Assembly: GCF_002117485.1 (NCBI RefSeq)
Contig: NZ_CP021033.1
Span: 496,001 to 560,000, forward strand
Direction: 5' to 3'
Length of the DNA: 64,000 nucleotides
Source: Rhizobium sp. NXC14
GTDB lineage: Bacteria; Pseudomonadota; Alphaproteobacteria; Rhizobiales; Rhizobiaceae
Below are positions 8,990-17,665 of this stretch, piece after piece; position 1 is the stretch's first letter, and every line of letters starts with the position of its first letter. A model generated the notes under the pieces. It made no database searches, had not been told where the DNA came from, and saw only the letters and a program-made list of their open reading frames with translations. Made by a program: the position numbers and the translations under genes.

Positions 8990-9874
8990 TCAGCGCCCGC
9001 CGAAGCCGGAGCCGACGGTGATGCCCCTGTAGATCACCCTCTGCAGCACGATCGCGAGAACGACGCCCGGAACCATGGATATCGTCGCGCCGGCCATGAT
9101 GTAGTTCCAGGAGGTGCCCTGCTGCGTCTGGAACAGAGTGAGCCCGAGCGGCAGCGTTGCCTTGTCGAGGCCGCTGGTGGCGATCAGCGGCCAAAGGAAG
9201 CTCTTCCACTGCGCGATGAAGGTGAAGAGCGAGAGCAGGCCGATCGCCGGCATGGCGAGCGGCACGATGACCGTGATCAGGATGCGCAGGCGCGACGCCC
9301 CGTCCATCATCGCCGCCTCGTCGAGATCCTTGGGAATGCCGAGGATGAACTGCCGCAGCAGGAAGGTGCCGAAAGACGAGAAGGCGACCGGCAGAATCAT
9401 GCCGTGATAGGTGTTGATCCAGCCGAGCTTGCTGACGACGAGAAAGAGCGGGATGACCAGCATCACCTGCGGGATCATCAGAGTGCTGAGATAGGTGAGC
9501 AGCAGCACTTCCCGTCCGGGGAACCGCAAGCGTGCAAACGCATAGGCGGAAAGGCAGGAAACCACGAGTACGATCCCGGTCACGCCGCAGGCGACGATGA
9601 AGGAATTCATCAGGAACGTGCCGAAGGGCAGCGAAACCAGCGCCTCGACGAAATTGCCCCACTGATATTCCTCCGGCAGGATGCGGACCGGCACGGCCAG
9701 CACCTCGGTATTGGAGCGCACCGCGTTCGACACCATCCAGAAGAAGGGGAAGAGGAAGAGCAGCGCGATCAGCGACAGGCCTGCATAGCTGATGAAGGTG
9801 CCGATCCGCCGCAGGATGCGATGCCGGCTCTGGGACTGGGAATGCGGATGCCGTGAGGTCGCTTCAGTCGTCAT
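8990..9874 (-). CDS. Sugar ABC transporter permease, MalG type
   Basis: The 294-residue inner-membrane protein has six predicted helices and the binding-protein-dependent permease EAA loop (DLDEAAMMDGASRLRIL, then PLAMPAI) that docks on the ATPase. The N-terminus is a basic cytoplasmic tail. Its start overlaps the end of the MalF-type gene by 11 bases, indicating translational coupling. It is the last gene of the fucoside operon, and no ATP-binding gene follows, so a shared ATPase must energise the pair. Confidence 0.95.
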   Translation of the reverse strand: MTTEATSRHPHSQSQSRHRILRRIGTFISYAGLSLIALLFLFPFFWMVSNAVRSNTEVLAVPVRILPEEYQWGNFVEALVSLPFGTFLMNSFIVACGVTGIVLVVSCLSAYAFARLRFPGREVLLLTYLSTLMIPQVMLVIPLFLVVSKLGWINTYHGMILPVAFSSFGTFLLRQFILGIPKDLDEAAMMDGASRLRILITVIVPLAMPAIGLLSLFTFIAQWKSFLWPLIATSGLDKATLPLGLTLFQTQQGTSWNYIMAGATISMVPGVVLAIVLQRVIYRGITVGSGFGGR

Positions 9875-10790
9875 AATGCACCCATTTGCGCTGCATGTGG
9901 AACTGCAGGATGGTGAGGCCCATGATCATGACGAACATCACCCAGGCAAGCGCCGAGGCATAACCCATCTGGAAATTGGTGAAGCCCTTCTGGTAGATGG
10001 CGAAGCCGAGGGTCGCCGTCGCCGAGCCCGGGCCGCCGCGCGTCATGGCGAAAATCTCGTCGAAGACCTGGAGCGATGTAATGGCCGTCATGACGGTGGC
10101 GAAGAACACCGTCGGCGAGATGAGCGGCAGGCGGATGCGCCAGAAGCGCCGCCACGGACCCGCCCCGTCGATCATCGCCGCTTCGAGATAGTGTTTCGGC
10201 ACCAGGTCGAGCGCAGCGTTGAACATCACCACGTTGTAGCCGACATTGGCCCAGAGCGTGACGAGCACGACCGCCTGCATCGCCCAGCTGGAACTCAGCA
10301 GGAAATTCGGCAGGCCGAGGCCGAGCCACCGGATGACGCTGTCGGCGAGCCCGTCCGGCGTAAAGATCAGCAGCCACACCACGGAGGCTGCGATCGTCGG
10401 GGTAAAGGTCGGCAGGAAGAAGATCACCCGGAAGATCGCCTTGCCGCGCTTGAGGCTCGATATCCAGACCGCCAGCGTCAGCGACACGATGATATTCACG
10501 GCCAGATATTCGACGGCGAAGAACAGCGTATTGCCCAATATCGTGTAGAAGGCGGGATCGACGGTGAAGAGCTTGATATAGTTCTGAAAGCCGACGAAGG
10601 ACGGCGTCGTCAGCAGCTGCCAGTTGGTGAAGGACAGCGCAAGCGACGCCAGGATCGGCAGCGCCATGAAGATCATGAAGCCAAGGAAACTCGGCAGCAG
10701 GAACAGCATGGCCGTCTGCGTCTCGGGCTTCAGCAAGCGCCTGGGCTGAGCGGGTCGCAGGCCGATTTCGGCAACGGCGCTTTCCGACAT
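9864..10790 (-). CDS. Sugar ABC transporter permease, MalF type
   Basis: From the ATG at 10790 (GGAGG just upstream) the product is 308 residues with six membrane helices. The EAA motif reads YLEAAMIDGAGPWRRFWRIR. The open frame extends upstream of 10790, but those residues are out of character and overlap the binding-protein gene. Together with the MalG-type protein it forms the channel of a carbohydrate-uptake-1 (CUT1) importer. It lies between the binding protein gene and malG in the standard order. Confidence 0.93.
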   Translation of the reverse strand: MSESAVAEIGLRPAQPRRLLKPETQTAMLFLLPSFLGFMIFMALPILASLALSFTNWQLLTTPSFVGFQNYIKLFTVDPAFYTILGNTLFFAVEYLAVNIIVSLTLAVWISSLKRGKAIFRVIFFLPTFTPTIAASVVWLLIFTPDGLADSVIRWLGLGLPNFLLSSSWAMQAVVLVTLWANVGYNVVMFNAALDLVPKHYLEAAMIDGAGPWRRFWRIRLPLISPTVFFATVMTAITSLQVFDEIFAMTRGGPGSATATLGFAIYQKGFTNFQMGYASALAWVMFVMIMGLTILQFHMQRKWVHYDD

Positions 10791-10842
10791 CTTTTCCTCC
10801 ATGCGGGGCAGCTCCCGCCGCCGAGCTCTAGCGCGACACGCT

Positions 10843-12066
10843 CTATTGCTGCGCGAGGCTCTGGATGGTTTCCATCGTCTGCTTGGCGTCGGCGCTGCCG
10901 CCAAAGGCGGGCGGAAAATACTGGTTGAACAGGTTTTCCACCGCCGCCCAATTGTTGGTGATCGCATAGGGCACCGAATGCGCAAGCGAATAATCGAGCG
11001 CCTCGCCGCCATTGGTGATGTCCTTGGCCGCCACCTTGTACCAGGAGGATTGCGAGGCCGTGCGGGCGGGCAGCGCACGGCCCTGTTCAGCGAGATATTG
11101 CAGCGCTTCGGGGCTCGTCAGCACCTGGATCGCCTTCCAGGCCGCATCCTTGTTCTTGCTCGTCGTGGCAATGCCGAAACCGGAGCCGGCCGTGACCGCG
11201 GCAAGGTCCTTGTCGTTCTCGCGGGGCAGGGTGGTGAGGCCGATCTTGAACCTGGCTTTGTCCTTCATGCCGATGATCGACCAGGGACCGTCGATATACA
11301 TGGCGACATTGCCCGAATTGAACCGGCCCTGGATGACCGTTCCGGCATCGGCGCTCGATGGCACCAGCGGCGCGATCTTGTCCTTTGCGGCAAAGCCGAT
11401 CACCCTGTCGGCAGCGCCGATGGCGCTCTGATTGGTAAGGTCGAGTTCTCCTGAATCATTGACATATTTGTCGCCCCAGGCCGAGGCGAGGACCGAATAG
11501 TTCTGGGGCGTGATGCCGAAACCGTATTTGCCGTCCTTGGTGAGTTTCTTTGCGGCGTCGGTGAATTCGGCGAGTGTCCAGCCCGGCTTCGGCAGCGGAA
11601 TGCCGGCGGCTTCCAGCGCATCCTGGTTATAGTAGATGACCCATGGACCGACGTCATAGGGCAGGCCGTAGAGCTGCTTGTCGACGGACATGCCGCCGAT
11701 GATGGAGGGCGTGAAGGCGCCGACATCGAACTTGTCGGCCGCGATCCGGTCGTTCAAAGGTTCGAGCAGCGAATAGAAATTCGGCATGCGCAGCGACTGC
11801 ATGGAAACGATGTCGGCGAGCTGACCGGATGCAGCCAGCACCGGCAGCCTGGTCCAGTAGTCGACCCAGCCCGTCGTCGTCAGCGTTACCTTGATATCGG
11901 GATATTTGGCGGTCACCATTTCGGCCAGGTGCTGCCAGCCCTTGGTGTCGGCATCGGAACCGCTCCACATCTGCCAGGTCAGGTTGATCTGCTCGGCCGA
12001 TGCTGCTGTAGCAAAGAGGCTGCCGCCGATTGCGGCAAGCAAAAGCGTTTTCTTCAGAACCTTCAT
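10843..12066 (-). CDS. Sugar ABC transporter substrate-binding protein, family 1
   Basis: The ATG at 12066 with GGAGGAG upstream gives 407 residues with a signal peptide (LKKTLLLAAIGGSLFATAAS-A-E). The mature part shows CUT1 binding-protein features: WQMWSGSDADTKGWQHLAEM, the GDKYVND and MYIDGPWSIIGM segments, and the C-terminal helical lobe. It sits directly after the alpha-L-fucosidase gene and before the two permeases, so the likely cargo is a fucosylated oligosaccharide or fucoside of plant or mucilage origin. Confidence 0.93.
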   Translation of the reverse strand: MKVLKKTLLLAAIGGSLFATAASAEQINLTWQMWSGSDADTKGWQHLAEMVTAKYPDIKVTLTTTGWVDYWTRLPVLAASGQLADIVSMQSLRMPNFYSLLEPLNDRIAADKFDVGAFTPSIIGGMSVDKQLYGLPYDVGPWVIYYNQDALEAAGIPLPKPGWTLAEFTDAAKKLTKDGKYGFGITPQNYSVLASAWGDKYVNDSGELDLTNQSAIGAADRVIGFAAKDKIAPLVPSSADAGTVIQGRFNSGNVAMYIDGPWSIIGMKDKARFKIGLTTLPRENDKDLAAVTAGSGFGIATTSKNKDAAWKAIQVLTSPEALQYLAEQGRALPARTASQSSWYKVAAKDITNGGEALDYSLAHSVPYAITNNWAAVENLFNQYFPPAFGGSADAKQTMETIQSLAQQ

Positions 12067-12115
12067 GGGTTTCTCCTCCCTCCATGACGCAATGAACACG
12101 CGAATGCGACCGAGT

Positions 12116-13435
12116 TCACGCCTTGAGGATGATCTCGATCACCGGGACGGTAACGTCAGGTCGCCGGACCGGCAGTTCGAGTGTGATCATGCCCTCCGGC
12201 ACCATCACGCCGATATTGGAATCCACTTCCTTCGTCTGGCTGAGCCAGCGCACCTCGCTGGCGTCGTGCAGGAACTGCGCATAAGCGATCCTGTCGGCGA
12301 GGCCTTCGATATGGATGTGGCGATAAGGCCAGTTATAGACATGCAGATAGAGGCGGTTGCCGCGCTGCGTGTAGCGGCAGCCGGCCGGCACCGGAAGTTC
12401 GGACGGGCCGGCGCCATAGATGGAGCGCGCATTGACCTCCATCCAGCGCTGGTAGACCTCGAGCGCCTCGATGGCGCGGGCATCGAAAGTGCCGCGGCCG
12501 GTCGGGCCGACATTCATCAGCAGGTTACCGCCGAGCGAGACGGAATCGATCAGCAACTGGATGATCTGTTCCGGGCTCTTCCAGCTATCCTCGTCACGGT
12601 GATAGCCCCAGGAACCGCTGAAGGTGTGGCAGGCTTCCCAGAGCACTCCCTGGCTGGCGATGGCAGGCGCCACGCGCGGCGTGTATTGTTCCGGCGTTGT
12701 GATGTCGGGCAGCTTGCCCGGTGGCAGATCAAGACGGTTGTTGACGATGATTTCCGGCTGCAGCTCGCGCACCAGCTCCAGCAACTTCTCGCTCTCCCAG
12801 TCGGCGCGCCCCTTGCCGGGCAAGCCGCGATACTCGCGGCGGGGATAGCTGAAATCGAACCAGATGATGTCGACGCGGCCGAAGTCGGTCAGAAGCTCGC
12901 GCACCTGCTCGCGCATATAGGCAGCGTAATTGGCGATGTTGCGGCCGGCATTCAGCGACTCGGCTTGCGGATGATTGCGCAAGGGGTGGTGGACGTCGAT
13001 TGGAAAATCCGGATGGTGCCAGTCGAGCAGCGAATAGTAGAAGCCGATCTTCAATCCTTCTGCGCGGAAGGCCTCGACGAGCGGCGTCAGCAGATCCCTG
13101 CCGCAGGGCGTGTTTGGCGCCTTGTAGTCGGTGACCTTGCTGTCCCACAGGCAGAAACCCTCGTGATGCTTGGTCGTCACCACGACATATTTCATCCCAG
13201 CGAGACGCGCGCGGCGCGCCCACTCCTTGGGATCGTAAAGATCGGGATCGAAATTGTCGAAATAGCGTTGGTAGTGATCGTCGGTGAGCTCTTCGCGGTT
13301 TTTCAACCACTCATGCCGCGCTCCAAGAGCATAAAGCCCCCAATGGATGAACATGCCGAGGCGGTCATGACTGAACCAGGCATGCTTACCCGCTCCCGGC
13401 ATCGAATTTTCCGGCTGGCGCTCCGAACTCGTCAC
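12116..13435 (-). CDS. Alpha-L-fucosidase, glycoside hydrolase family 29
   Basis: The product has 439 residues and begins at a GTG preceded by GGAGGAG. The GH29 barrel is recognisable: FSHDRLGMFIHWGLYAL near the N-terminus, VVTTKHHEGFCLWDS (residues 85-99), IGFYYSLLDWH (130-140) and VDIIWFDF, whose Asp194 aligns with the catalytic nucleophile. A short beta-sandwich domain follows the barrel. There is no signal peptide, so hydrolysis is cytoplasmic and follows import by the downstream ABC system. It is the first gene of a four-gene operon divergent from a LacI regulator, with a shared GAACCGGTTC operator. Confidence 0.95.
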   Translation of the reverse strand: MTSSERQPENSMPGAGKHAWFSHDRLGMFIHWGLYALGARHEWLKNREELTDDHYQRYFDNFDPDLYDPKEWARRARLAGMKYVVVTTKHHEGFCLWDSKVTDYKAPNTPCGRDLLTPLVEAFRAEGLKIGFYYSLLDWHHPDFPIDVHHPLRNHPQAESLNAGRNIANYAAYMREQVRELLTDFGRVDIIWFDFSYPRREYRGLPGKGRADWESEKLLELVRELQPEIIVNNRLDLPPGKLPDITTPEQYTPRVAPAIASQGVLWEACHTFSGSWGYHRDEDSWKSPEQIIQLLIDSVSLGGNLLMNVGPTGRGTFDARAIEALEVYQRWMEVNARSIYGAGPSELPVPAGCRYTQRGNRLYLHVYNWPYRHIHIEGLADRIAYAQFLHDASEVRWLSQTKEVDSNIGVMVPEGMITLELPVRRPDVTVPVIEIILKA

Positions 13436-13474
13436 AGGATTCTCCTCCCTGTTTTTCCGGGCTCAACTTCATGT

Positions 13475-13486
13475 CGAACCGGTTCG
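13475..13486. promoter_or_regulatory. LacI-type operator upstream of fucosidase operon
   Basis: CGAACCGGTTCG is a perfect palindrome with the central CpG typical of LacI-family sites, 40 bases before the fucosidase start. The same ten-base core GAACCGGTTC recurs at 13629-13638 in front of the lacI-type gene. Confidence 0.75.
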
Positions 13487-13628
13487 GTGAGTGAACATCC
13501 TCCTTGATCCAGCCTCTGTCAAGCTAGAATTCACAACTCGTAAATCCCTTAGCAATTTGCCCGTCAGAACATGCATTTCGCCGTGTTCTGTTGCATAGAC
13601 GAATAAAATATGACAAAAGAAAGCTGTA

Positions 13629-13638
13629 GAACCGGTTC
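13629..13638. promoter_or_regulatory. LacI-type operator, autoregulatory copy
   Basis: GAACCGGTTC, flanked by TGT and ACA to extend the dyad, lies 7 bases upstream of the regulator start codon. The two copies are 153 bases apart centre to centre, compatible with looping across the divergent promoter. Confidence 0.7.
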
Positions 13639-13645
13639 GACACAC

Positions 13646-14653
13646 ATGACGACCATACGAGATGTCGCGCGCCTGGCGGGGGTTTCGATCTCGACCGTCT
13701 CGCTCGCGCTCAACAGCCCGAGGCGGGTCGGAGCCGAGACGCTCGACCGCATCCAGCAGGCGATAACCTCGACTGGCTACCGCATCGACCCCGTGGCCCA
13801 GACGCTGGCGCGGGGGCGCAGCTCGCTCATTGGTTTCGTGTCGGCCAATCTCAGCAACATGTTCTTCGGCGACATCCGCCGCGAGATCGAACATCAGGCG
13901 CTCGACCACGGCTATTTCGTGCTGATCGCCGACTCCTCCGGCCGGGCCGATCTCGAACGGGCGCTTCTGGAGCGGCTGCAGGCGCAGAAGATCGCAGGCA
14001 TCGCCTTGGCGGCAAACGGACGCGGCGAGGAATACGCAACCTTCCTGCGCGCCTTCAAGACGCCGATCGTGATGTTCGACCAGAAGGTGGAGGGCGCCGA
14101 GCGCGACTTCGTCGGCTCCGACAATCGGCTGACGACGACGATCCTGACCGAGCACCTGCTGCAACTCGGCCATCGGCGCATCGCCTTCATCTCCGGCCCG
14201 AGCGGCCTGCACACCGCCGACGAGCGCCTGAAGGGCTTCGTGGACACGATGGCCGGCGCCGGCGTCGACGTCGACCCGTCGCTCGTGGTCGAGGGCGGCT
14301 ATACCAGGAGCGGCGGCCATACGCAGGCGATGCGCCTGCTCACCCGCCGCGACCGGCCGACCGCCATTATCGGCGCCAACAACATGACCGGGCTGGCAAC
14401 CCTGCAGGTGATGCAGGAAATGGGCTTTCGCTGCCCCGACGACGTCTCGCTGGCAATGGTCGACGACGTGCCTTGGAGCAACGTCATCACGCCCCGCATC
14501 ACCATGGTCGTGCAGGATGCTCAGAAGCTCGGCCAATTGGCGGCACAGCGCCTGCTGGCCAGGATCGCAAGCCCCGAAGCCGCCGCCGAGCCGCCGCAGG
14601 ATTTCATCCTGACGCCGAGATTCGTGCGCGGGGAGTCGACAAGGCGGCTGTAA
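13646..14653 (+). CDS. LacI family regulator of the fucoside operon
   Basis: The 335-residue protein starts at the ATG that places the helix-turn-helix at the very N-terminus (TTIRDVARLAGVSISTVSLA), as in all LacI proteins. A hinge helix follows (VAQTLARGRS) and then a periplasmic-binding-protein-like ligand domain. It diverges from the fucosidase gene, and both starts carry the GAACCGGTTC palindrome, so it most likely represses the fucoside operon and itself until fucose or a fucoside binds. The start at 13646 is preferred over the ATG at 13610, which would place the second operator inside the coding region. Confidence 0.93.
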   Translation: MTTIRDVARLAGVSISTVSLALNSPRRVGAETLDRIQQAITSTGYRIDPVAQTLARGRSSLIGFVSANLSNMFFGDIRREIEHQALDHGYFVLIADSSGRADLERALLERLQAQKIAGIALAANGRGEEYATFLRAFKTPIVMFDQKVEGAERDFVGSDNRLTTTILTEHLLQLGHRRIAFISGPSGLHTADERLKGFVDTMAGAGVDVDPSLVVEGGYTRSGGHTQAMRLLTRRDRPTAIIGANNMTGLATLQVMQEMGFRCPDDVSLAMVDDVPWSNVITPRITMVVQDAQKLGQLAAQRLLARIASPEAAAEPPQDFILTPRFVRGESTRRL

Positions 14654-14659
14654 GGGCTT

Positions 14660-14938
14660 CTACCGATCCTCACGCGTATGCCAAAGCCGCAATACGTAGA
14701 TCGTCGACTGCTGGATTTCGTAGGGTAGCTCATAACGGCCAACGAGAATGCGGCGGACCTCACGAGGATCGAACTCCTCAAGCCGTTCGCCGAGACGCGG
14801 CTGTTCGAGCAGCCGTGCGGGGGCTGCCGTCAGTGCCTGTACAGTTCGGGCCGCGGGGCGTCGGTCGACCGGGGAGAGAAAGTCGTTTAAGCGGACGATG
14901 TCCGAGACCGCTTTGCTCGTCCACTTGACTTCGATCAC
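14660..14938 (-). CDS. ParE/RelE family toxin
   Basis: This 92-residue basic protein has the RelE/ParE fold: VKWTSKAVSDIVRLNDFL at the N-terminus, a helical hairpin, then the strands REVRRILVGRYELPYEI and IYVLRLWHTREDR. ParE toxins poison gyrase, RelE toxins cleave mRNA on the ribosome; sequence alone favours the ParE side but does not settle the target. It starts at a GTG that overlaps the antitoxin stop as GTGA, so translation is coupled to the antitoxin. The length is normal and the frame intact. Confidence 0.88.
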   Translation of the reverse strand: MIEVKWTSKAVSDIVRLNDFLSPVDRRPAARTVQALTAAPARLLEQPRLGERLEEFDPREVRRILVGRYELPYEIQQSTIYVLRLWHTREDR

Positions 14939-15195
14939 CAGGGGAATGAAATCGGCGCGTCGGTATCGAGACTATCGGCCCAGGCTTGAACAGACTGGTG
15001 ATCGACAACTTTGCCGCTATTCACGTCGGCCAACGCCTCAAGCGTCAAACGCCGGCGCTCCTCTTCCTGGTCAATCCATGCAGTCAGGGCCTGCTTGACG
15101 ATCCAGCCCCGCGAACGTTCGAGCCGAGATGCGAGCTGATCGACCTTCTGCGCAAGCGGCAATGGAACATGGGCCGTCAGAACTTTAGTCTCCAC
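14935..15195 (-). CDS. Ribbon-helix-helix antitoxin of the ParE-like toxin
   Basis: The GTG at 15195 is the preferred start because AGGAG (15202-15206) lies 6 bases before it; it gives 86 residues beginning with METKVLTAHVPLPL. The N-terminal strand (TKVLTAHVP) and helices (AQKVDQLASRLERSRGWIVK) form a CopG/ParD-type DNA-binding dimer. The C-terminal tail would wrap the toxin. The pair presumably autoregulates through the AT-rich region upstream. An in-frame ATG at 15219 exists but has poor ribosome-binding context. Confidence 0.87.
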   Translation of the reverse strand: METKVLTAHVPLPLAQKVDQLASRLERSRGWIVKQALTAWIDQEEERRRLTLEALADVNSGKVVDHQSVQAWADSLDTDAPISFPW

Positions 15196-15317
15196 CGAAA
15201 ACTCCTCATCATCAATCATCTATAATCATTGCGATTAATTTAGATTGCATCCAGAACTGTAGATCATGGCGTCCGACTGAGGCTTGCCGGCAGGCTGACG
15301 CAACGTTGAGGTCGTCA

Positions 15318-15470
15318 GAAATACAATGCCGAATTTTCATTGGCAAAGCAGTCGAGAAGGAAAAGCGGTTGGACGATCAGGCCGCCCGCAATGCCATGCG
15401 CGAGCATCTGGTCGGCAGCCAGGCAAGATATCGCAACCTGCTCAAGGATCCGCGAAGCTTTACCAGCTAA
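15318..15470 (+). pseudogene. Remnant of a GntR-family regulator C-terminus
   Basis: Read from 15318, the plus strand encodes about 50 residues ending in a TAA at 15470. The segment DDQAARNAMREHLVGSQARY resembles the last helix of FadR-type GntR ligand domains, where alternating Ala/Arg-Met-His-Leu is typical. No start codon, N-terminal half or helix-turn-helix precedes it. It is read as the decayed tail of a regulator that once sat upstream of the importer that follows. Confidence 0.4.
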
Positions 15471-15725
15471 GGCCGGCGCAAAAAGCTGCAACTGTTTCAA
15501 CATCTCCAACCAACCGCCATCCCACCCGCTGCGCGCAAATCTGCTGACCCGTTGCCCAGCCGCGTTTATTGTAAAACCCATGCGTACCCGAATCGGCGTG
15601 ATGTTTGGACTGCGGCTGAAAGCTAGTTGAAAGCTTCGACGTCTTAGGAAAGGGCTGCATCGTGGAGGAGACACGGTCAAGGTGACGAGACGACGATGCG
15701 TGCAAACCACCAGGAGGAGATATTA
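15471..15725. other. Leader region of the importer operon, no gene seen
   Basis: No supported frame occurs here. The last bases carry the ribosome binding site AGGAGGAG (15712-15719) of the binding-protein gene. A promoter is expected, but none could be picked with confidence. Confidence 0.4.
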
Positions 15726-16739
15726 ATGCGTTCTTCACGCAGCCTTTTTCACACCGTCGCTTTTTCCACGCTTCTTACTGCAGCATCATTCACGGCGAGC
15801 GCCGCCAGCGCGGCTGACAAGATCACCATCATGGTCGGCGGCTATGAAAAGCAGATCTATCTGCCCGCCAAGCTCGCCGAATCCCTCGGATACTTCAAGG
15901 ATGAGGGTCTCGACGTCGAACTGCTGAACGAAGCAGCCGGCGTCGATGCCGAAAACCAGCTGTTGGCAGGCGCCGTCCAGGGTGTCGTCGGCTTCTATGA
16001 CCACTGTGTTGACCTCCAGGCCAAGGGCAAGTTCGTCGAATCCATCGTCCAGTTCAGCCAGGCGCCGGGCGAGGTCGAGATGGTTTCGAACAAGCACCCC
16101 GAGATCAAGTCGCCGACCGACTTCAAGGGCAAAAGCCTCGGCGTCACCGGCCTCGGCTCCTCCACCAACTTCCTCACCCTCTTCATGGCCTCCAAGGCCG
16201 GCCTCAAGCCCGGCGACGTCGTTACCGTTCCGGTCGGCGCCGGCGGCACCTTCATCGCCGCCATGCAGCAGGATCAGATCCAGGCCGGCATGACGACGGA
16301 GCCGACGATCTCGCGCATGATCAAGACAGGCGAAGCGAGCGTTCTCGTCGACATGCGCACGGTCGAAGCGACCCGGAAGGCGCTCGGCGGCACCTATCCG
16401 GCGGCCTCGCTCTACATGGAAACGTCCTGGGTCGAGGAACATAAGGACGAGGCACAAAAACTCGCCAACGCCTTCGTCAAGACGCTGAAATACATCAATA
16501 CGCATTCCGCCGCCGAGATCGCGGACAAGATGCCGAAGGATTTTTACGTCGGCGACAAGGACGGCTACGTCAAGGCTCTCCAAGAGGGCAAGGGCATGTT
16601 CACGCCCGACGGCGTGATGCCGGAAGACGGTCCGCAGACCGTGCTTGCCGTGCTCTCGGAGTTTTCCAAGAACGTCAAGGGCAAGCAGATCGACCTTTCC
16701 AAGACCTACACGACCGAGTTCGTCAAGAACGTCAAGTGA
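15726..16739 (+). CDS. ABC transporter substrate-binding protein, NMT1/SsuA/TauA type
   Basis: The ATG at 15726, 6 bases after AGGAGGAG, gives 337 residues with a Sec signal peptide cleaved near ASAA-D. The mature protein is of the NMT1/SsuA fold: ITIMVGGYEKQIYLPAKLAE, LGYFKDEGLDVELL, then the conserved LGVTGLGSSTNFL stretch. Such proteins bind nitrate, sulfonates, taurine, pyrimidine precursors or riboflavin-like aromatics. The exact ligand is not readable. An ATPase and a permease follow directly, making a complete three-gene importer. Confidence 0.92.
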   Translation: MRSSRSLFHTVAFSTLLTAASFTASAASAADKITIMVGGYEKQIYLPAKLAESLGYFKDEGLDVELLNEAAGVDAENQLLAGAVQGVVGFYDHCVDLQAKGKFVESIVQFSQAPGEVEMVSNKHPEIKSPTDFKGKSLGVTGLGSSTNFLTLFMASKAGLKPGDVVTVPVGAGGTFIAAMQQDQIQAGMTTEPTISRMIKTGEASVLVDMRTVEATRKALGGTYPAASLYMETSWVEEHKDEAQKLANAFVKTLKYINTHSAAEIADKMPKDFYVGDKDGYVKALQEGKGMFTPDGVMPEDGPQTVLAVLSEFSKNVKGKQIDLSKTYTTEFVKNVK

Positions 16740-16747
16740 GGCCGCCG

Positions 16748-16778
16748 CGCCGCTTCCAGCTCCTGAGCGGAAGCGGCG
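16748..16778 (+). other. Intercistronic hairpin after binding-protein gene
   Basis: CGCCGCTTCC and GGAAGCGGCG form a perfect 10-bp stem with an 11-base loop and no T-run. Such structures often protect the 3' end of a binding-protein message and lower transcription into the ATPase and permease genes. Confidence 0.5.
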
Positions 16779-16835
16779 TCCGTTCGATCACGGGCATCGC
16801 GTGCGCGCGCCCCTAAGCACGCCCCAGGTATCACC

Positions 16836-17654
16836 ATGCAACAGGACAACAAACAGACCCCGGCGATCGAGCTGATCAATGTCAGCCGACGCTTCGTCTC
16901 TCCGACCGGCAAGTCGCTCACTGCGCTGCGCGATTTCAACATGACGGTCGCCCGGGGCGAATTCGTCGCCGTCGTCGGCCCGACCGGCTGCGGCAAGTCG
17001 ACGACGCTCAATCTTGTGACGGGCCTCGCACGCCCGAGCGCCGGCGAAGTGCGGCTGATGGGTGGTCCGATTGCCGGCATCGACCCGCGTGTCGGCTTCA
17101 CGTTTCAGACGGATGCGCTCTTCCCCTGGAAAAACGTGATCGAAAACGTCATGGCCGGCCCGCTGTTTCGCGGCAAGTCACGCGCCGAAGCGGAACAGAG
17201 CGCCCGCGACTGGCTGGCCCGCGTCGGCCTGTCGAAGTTTCTCCACCACTATCCCCATCAGCTTTCGGGCGGCATGCGCAAGCGCGTCTCGCTGGCACAG
17301 ACCTTCATCAACGAACCTGAGATCCTGCTGATGGACGAGCCCTTTTCGGCGCTCGACGTGCAGACCCGCACGGTCATGCACGAAGAACTTCTGAAGCTCT
17401 GGGCGGAGCGCAAAGCCTCGGTGGTGTTCGTCACCCACGATCTCGAAGAGGCCGTGGCGCTTGCCGACAAGGTCTATGTGCTCACCGCCGGTCCCGCCAC
17501 GGTCAAATCGGTCTACCCGATCGACCTTCCCCGCCCGCGCGTGGTGTCGGAGATCCGCTACGAGCCGAGCTTCATCGACTACTGCAAGACGATCTGGGAA
17601 GACCTGCGCGAAGAGGTCGAGACCAGCTACCGCCGCGCAAGCGAAGCGGCCTGA
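16836..17654 (+). CDS. ABC transporter ATP-binding protein, SsuB/TauB type
   Basis: The 272-residue ATPase has Walker A GPTGCGKST (residues 48-56), the Q-loop FTFQTDALFPW, the signature LSGGMRKRV (143-151), Walker B ILLMDEPFSALD (163-174) and a switch histidine in VFVTHDLEEA. Members of this branch energise nitrate, sulfonate and taurine-type importers at the inner membrane. It lies between the binding protein and permease genes, 11 bases before the latter. Confidence 0.95.
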   Translation: MQQDNKQTPAIELINVSRRFVSPTGKSLTALRDFNMTVARGEFVAVVGPTGCGKSTTLNLVTGLARPSAGEVRLMGGPIAGIDPRVGFTFQTDALFPWKNVIENVMAGPLFRGKSRAEAEQSARDWLARVGLSKFLHHYPHQLSGGMRKRVSLAQTFINEPEILLMDEPFSALDVQTRTVMHEELLKLWAERKASVVFVTHDLEEAVALADKVYVLTAGPATVKSVYPIDLPRPRVVSEIRYEPSFIDYCKTIWEDLREEVETSYRRASEAA

Positions 17655-17665
17655 CGGAGGATATC

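Noticed and set aside
9792..10928. 378-codon plus-strand frame rich in His, Asp, Arg and Glu
   Set aside because: Antisense to two ABC permease genes; its charged composition is what membrane-protein codons give on the opposite strand.
11891..13507. 538-codon plus-strand frame
   Set aside because: Antisense to the fucosidase and binding-protein starts; no recognisable domain.
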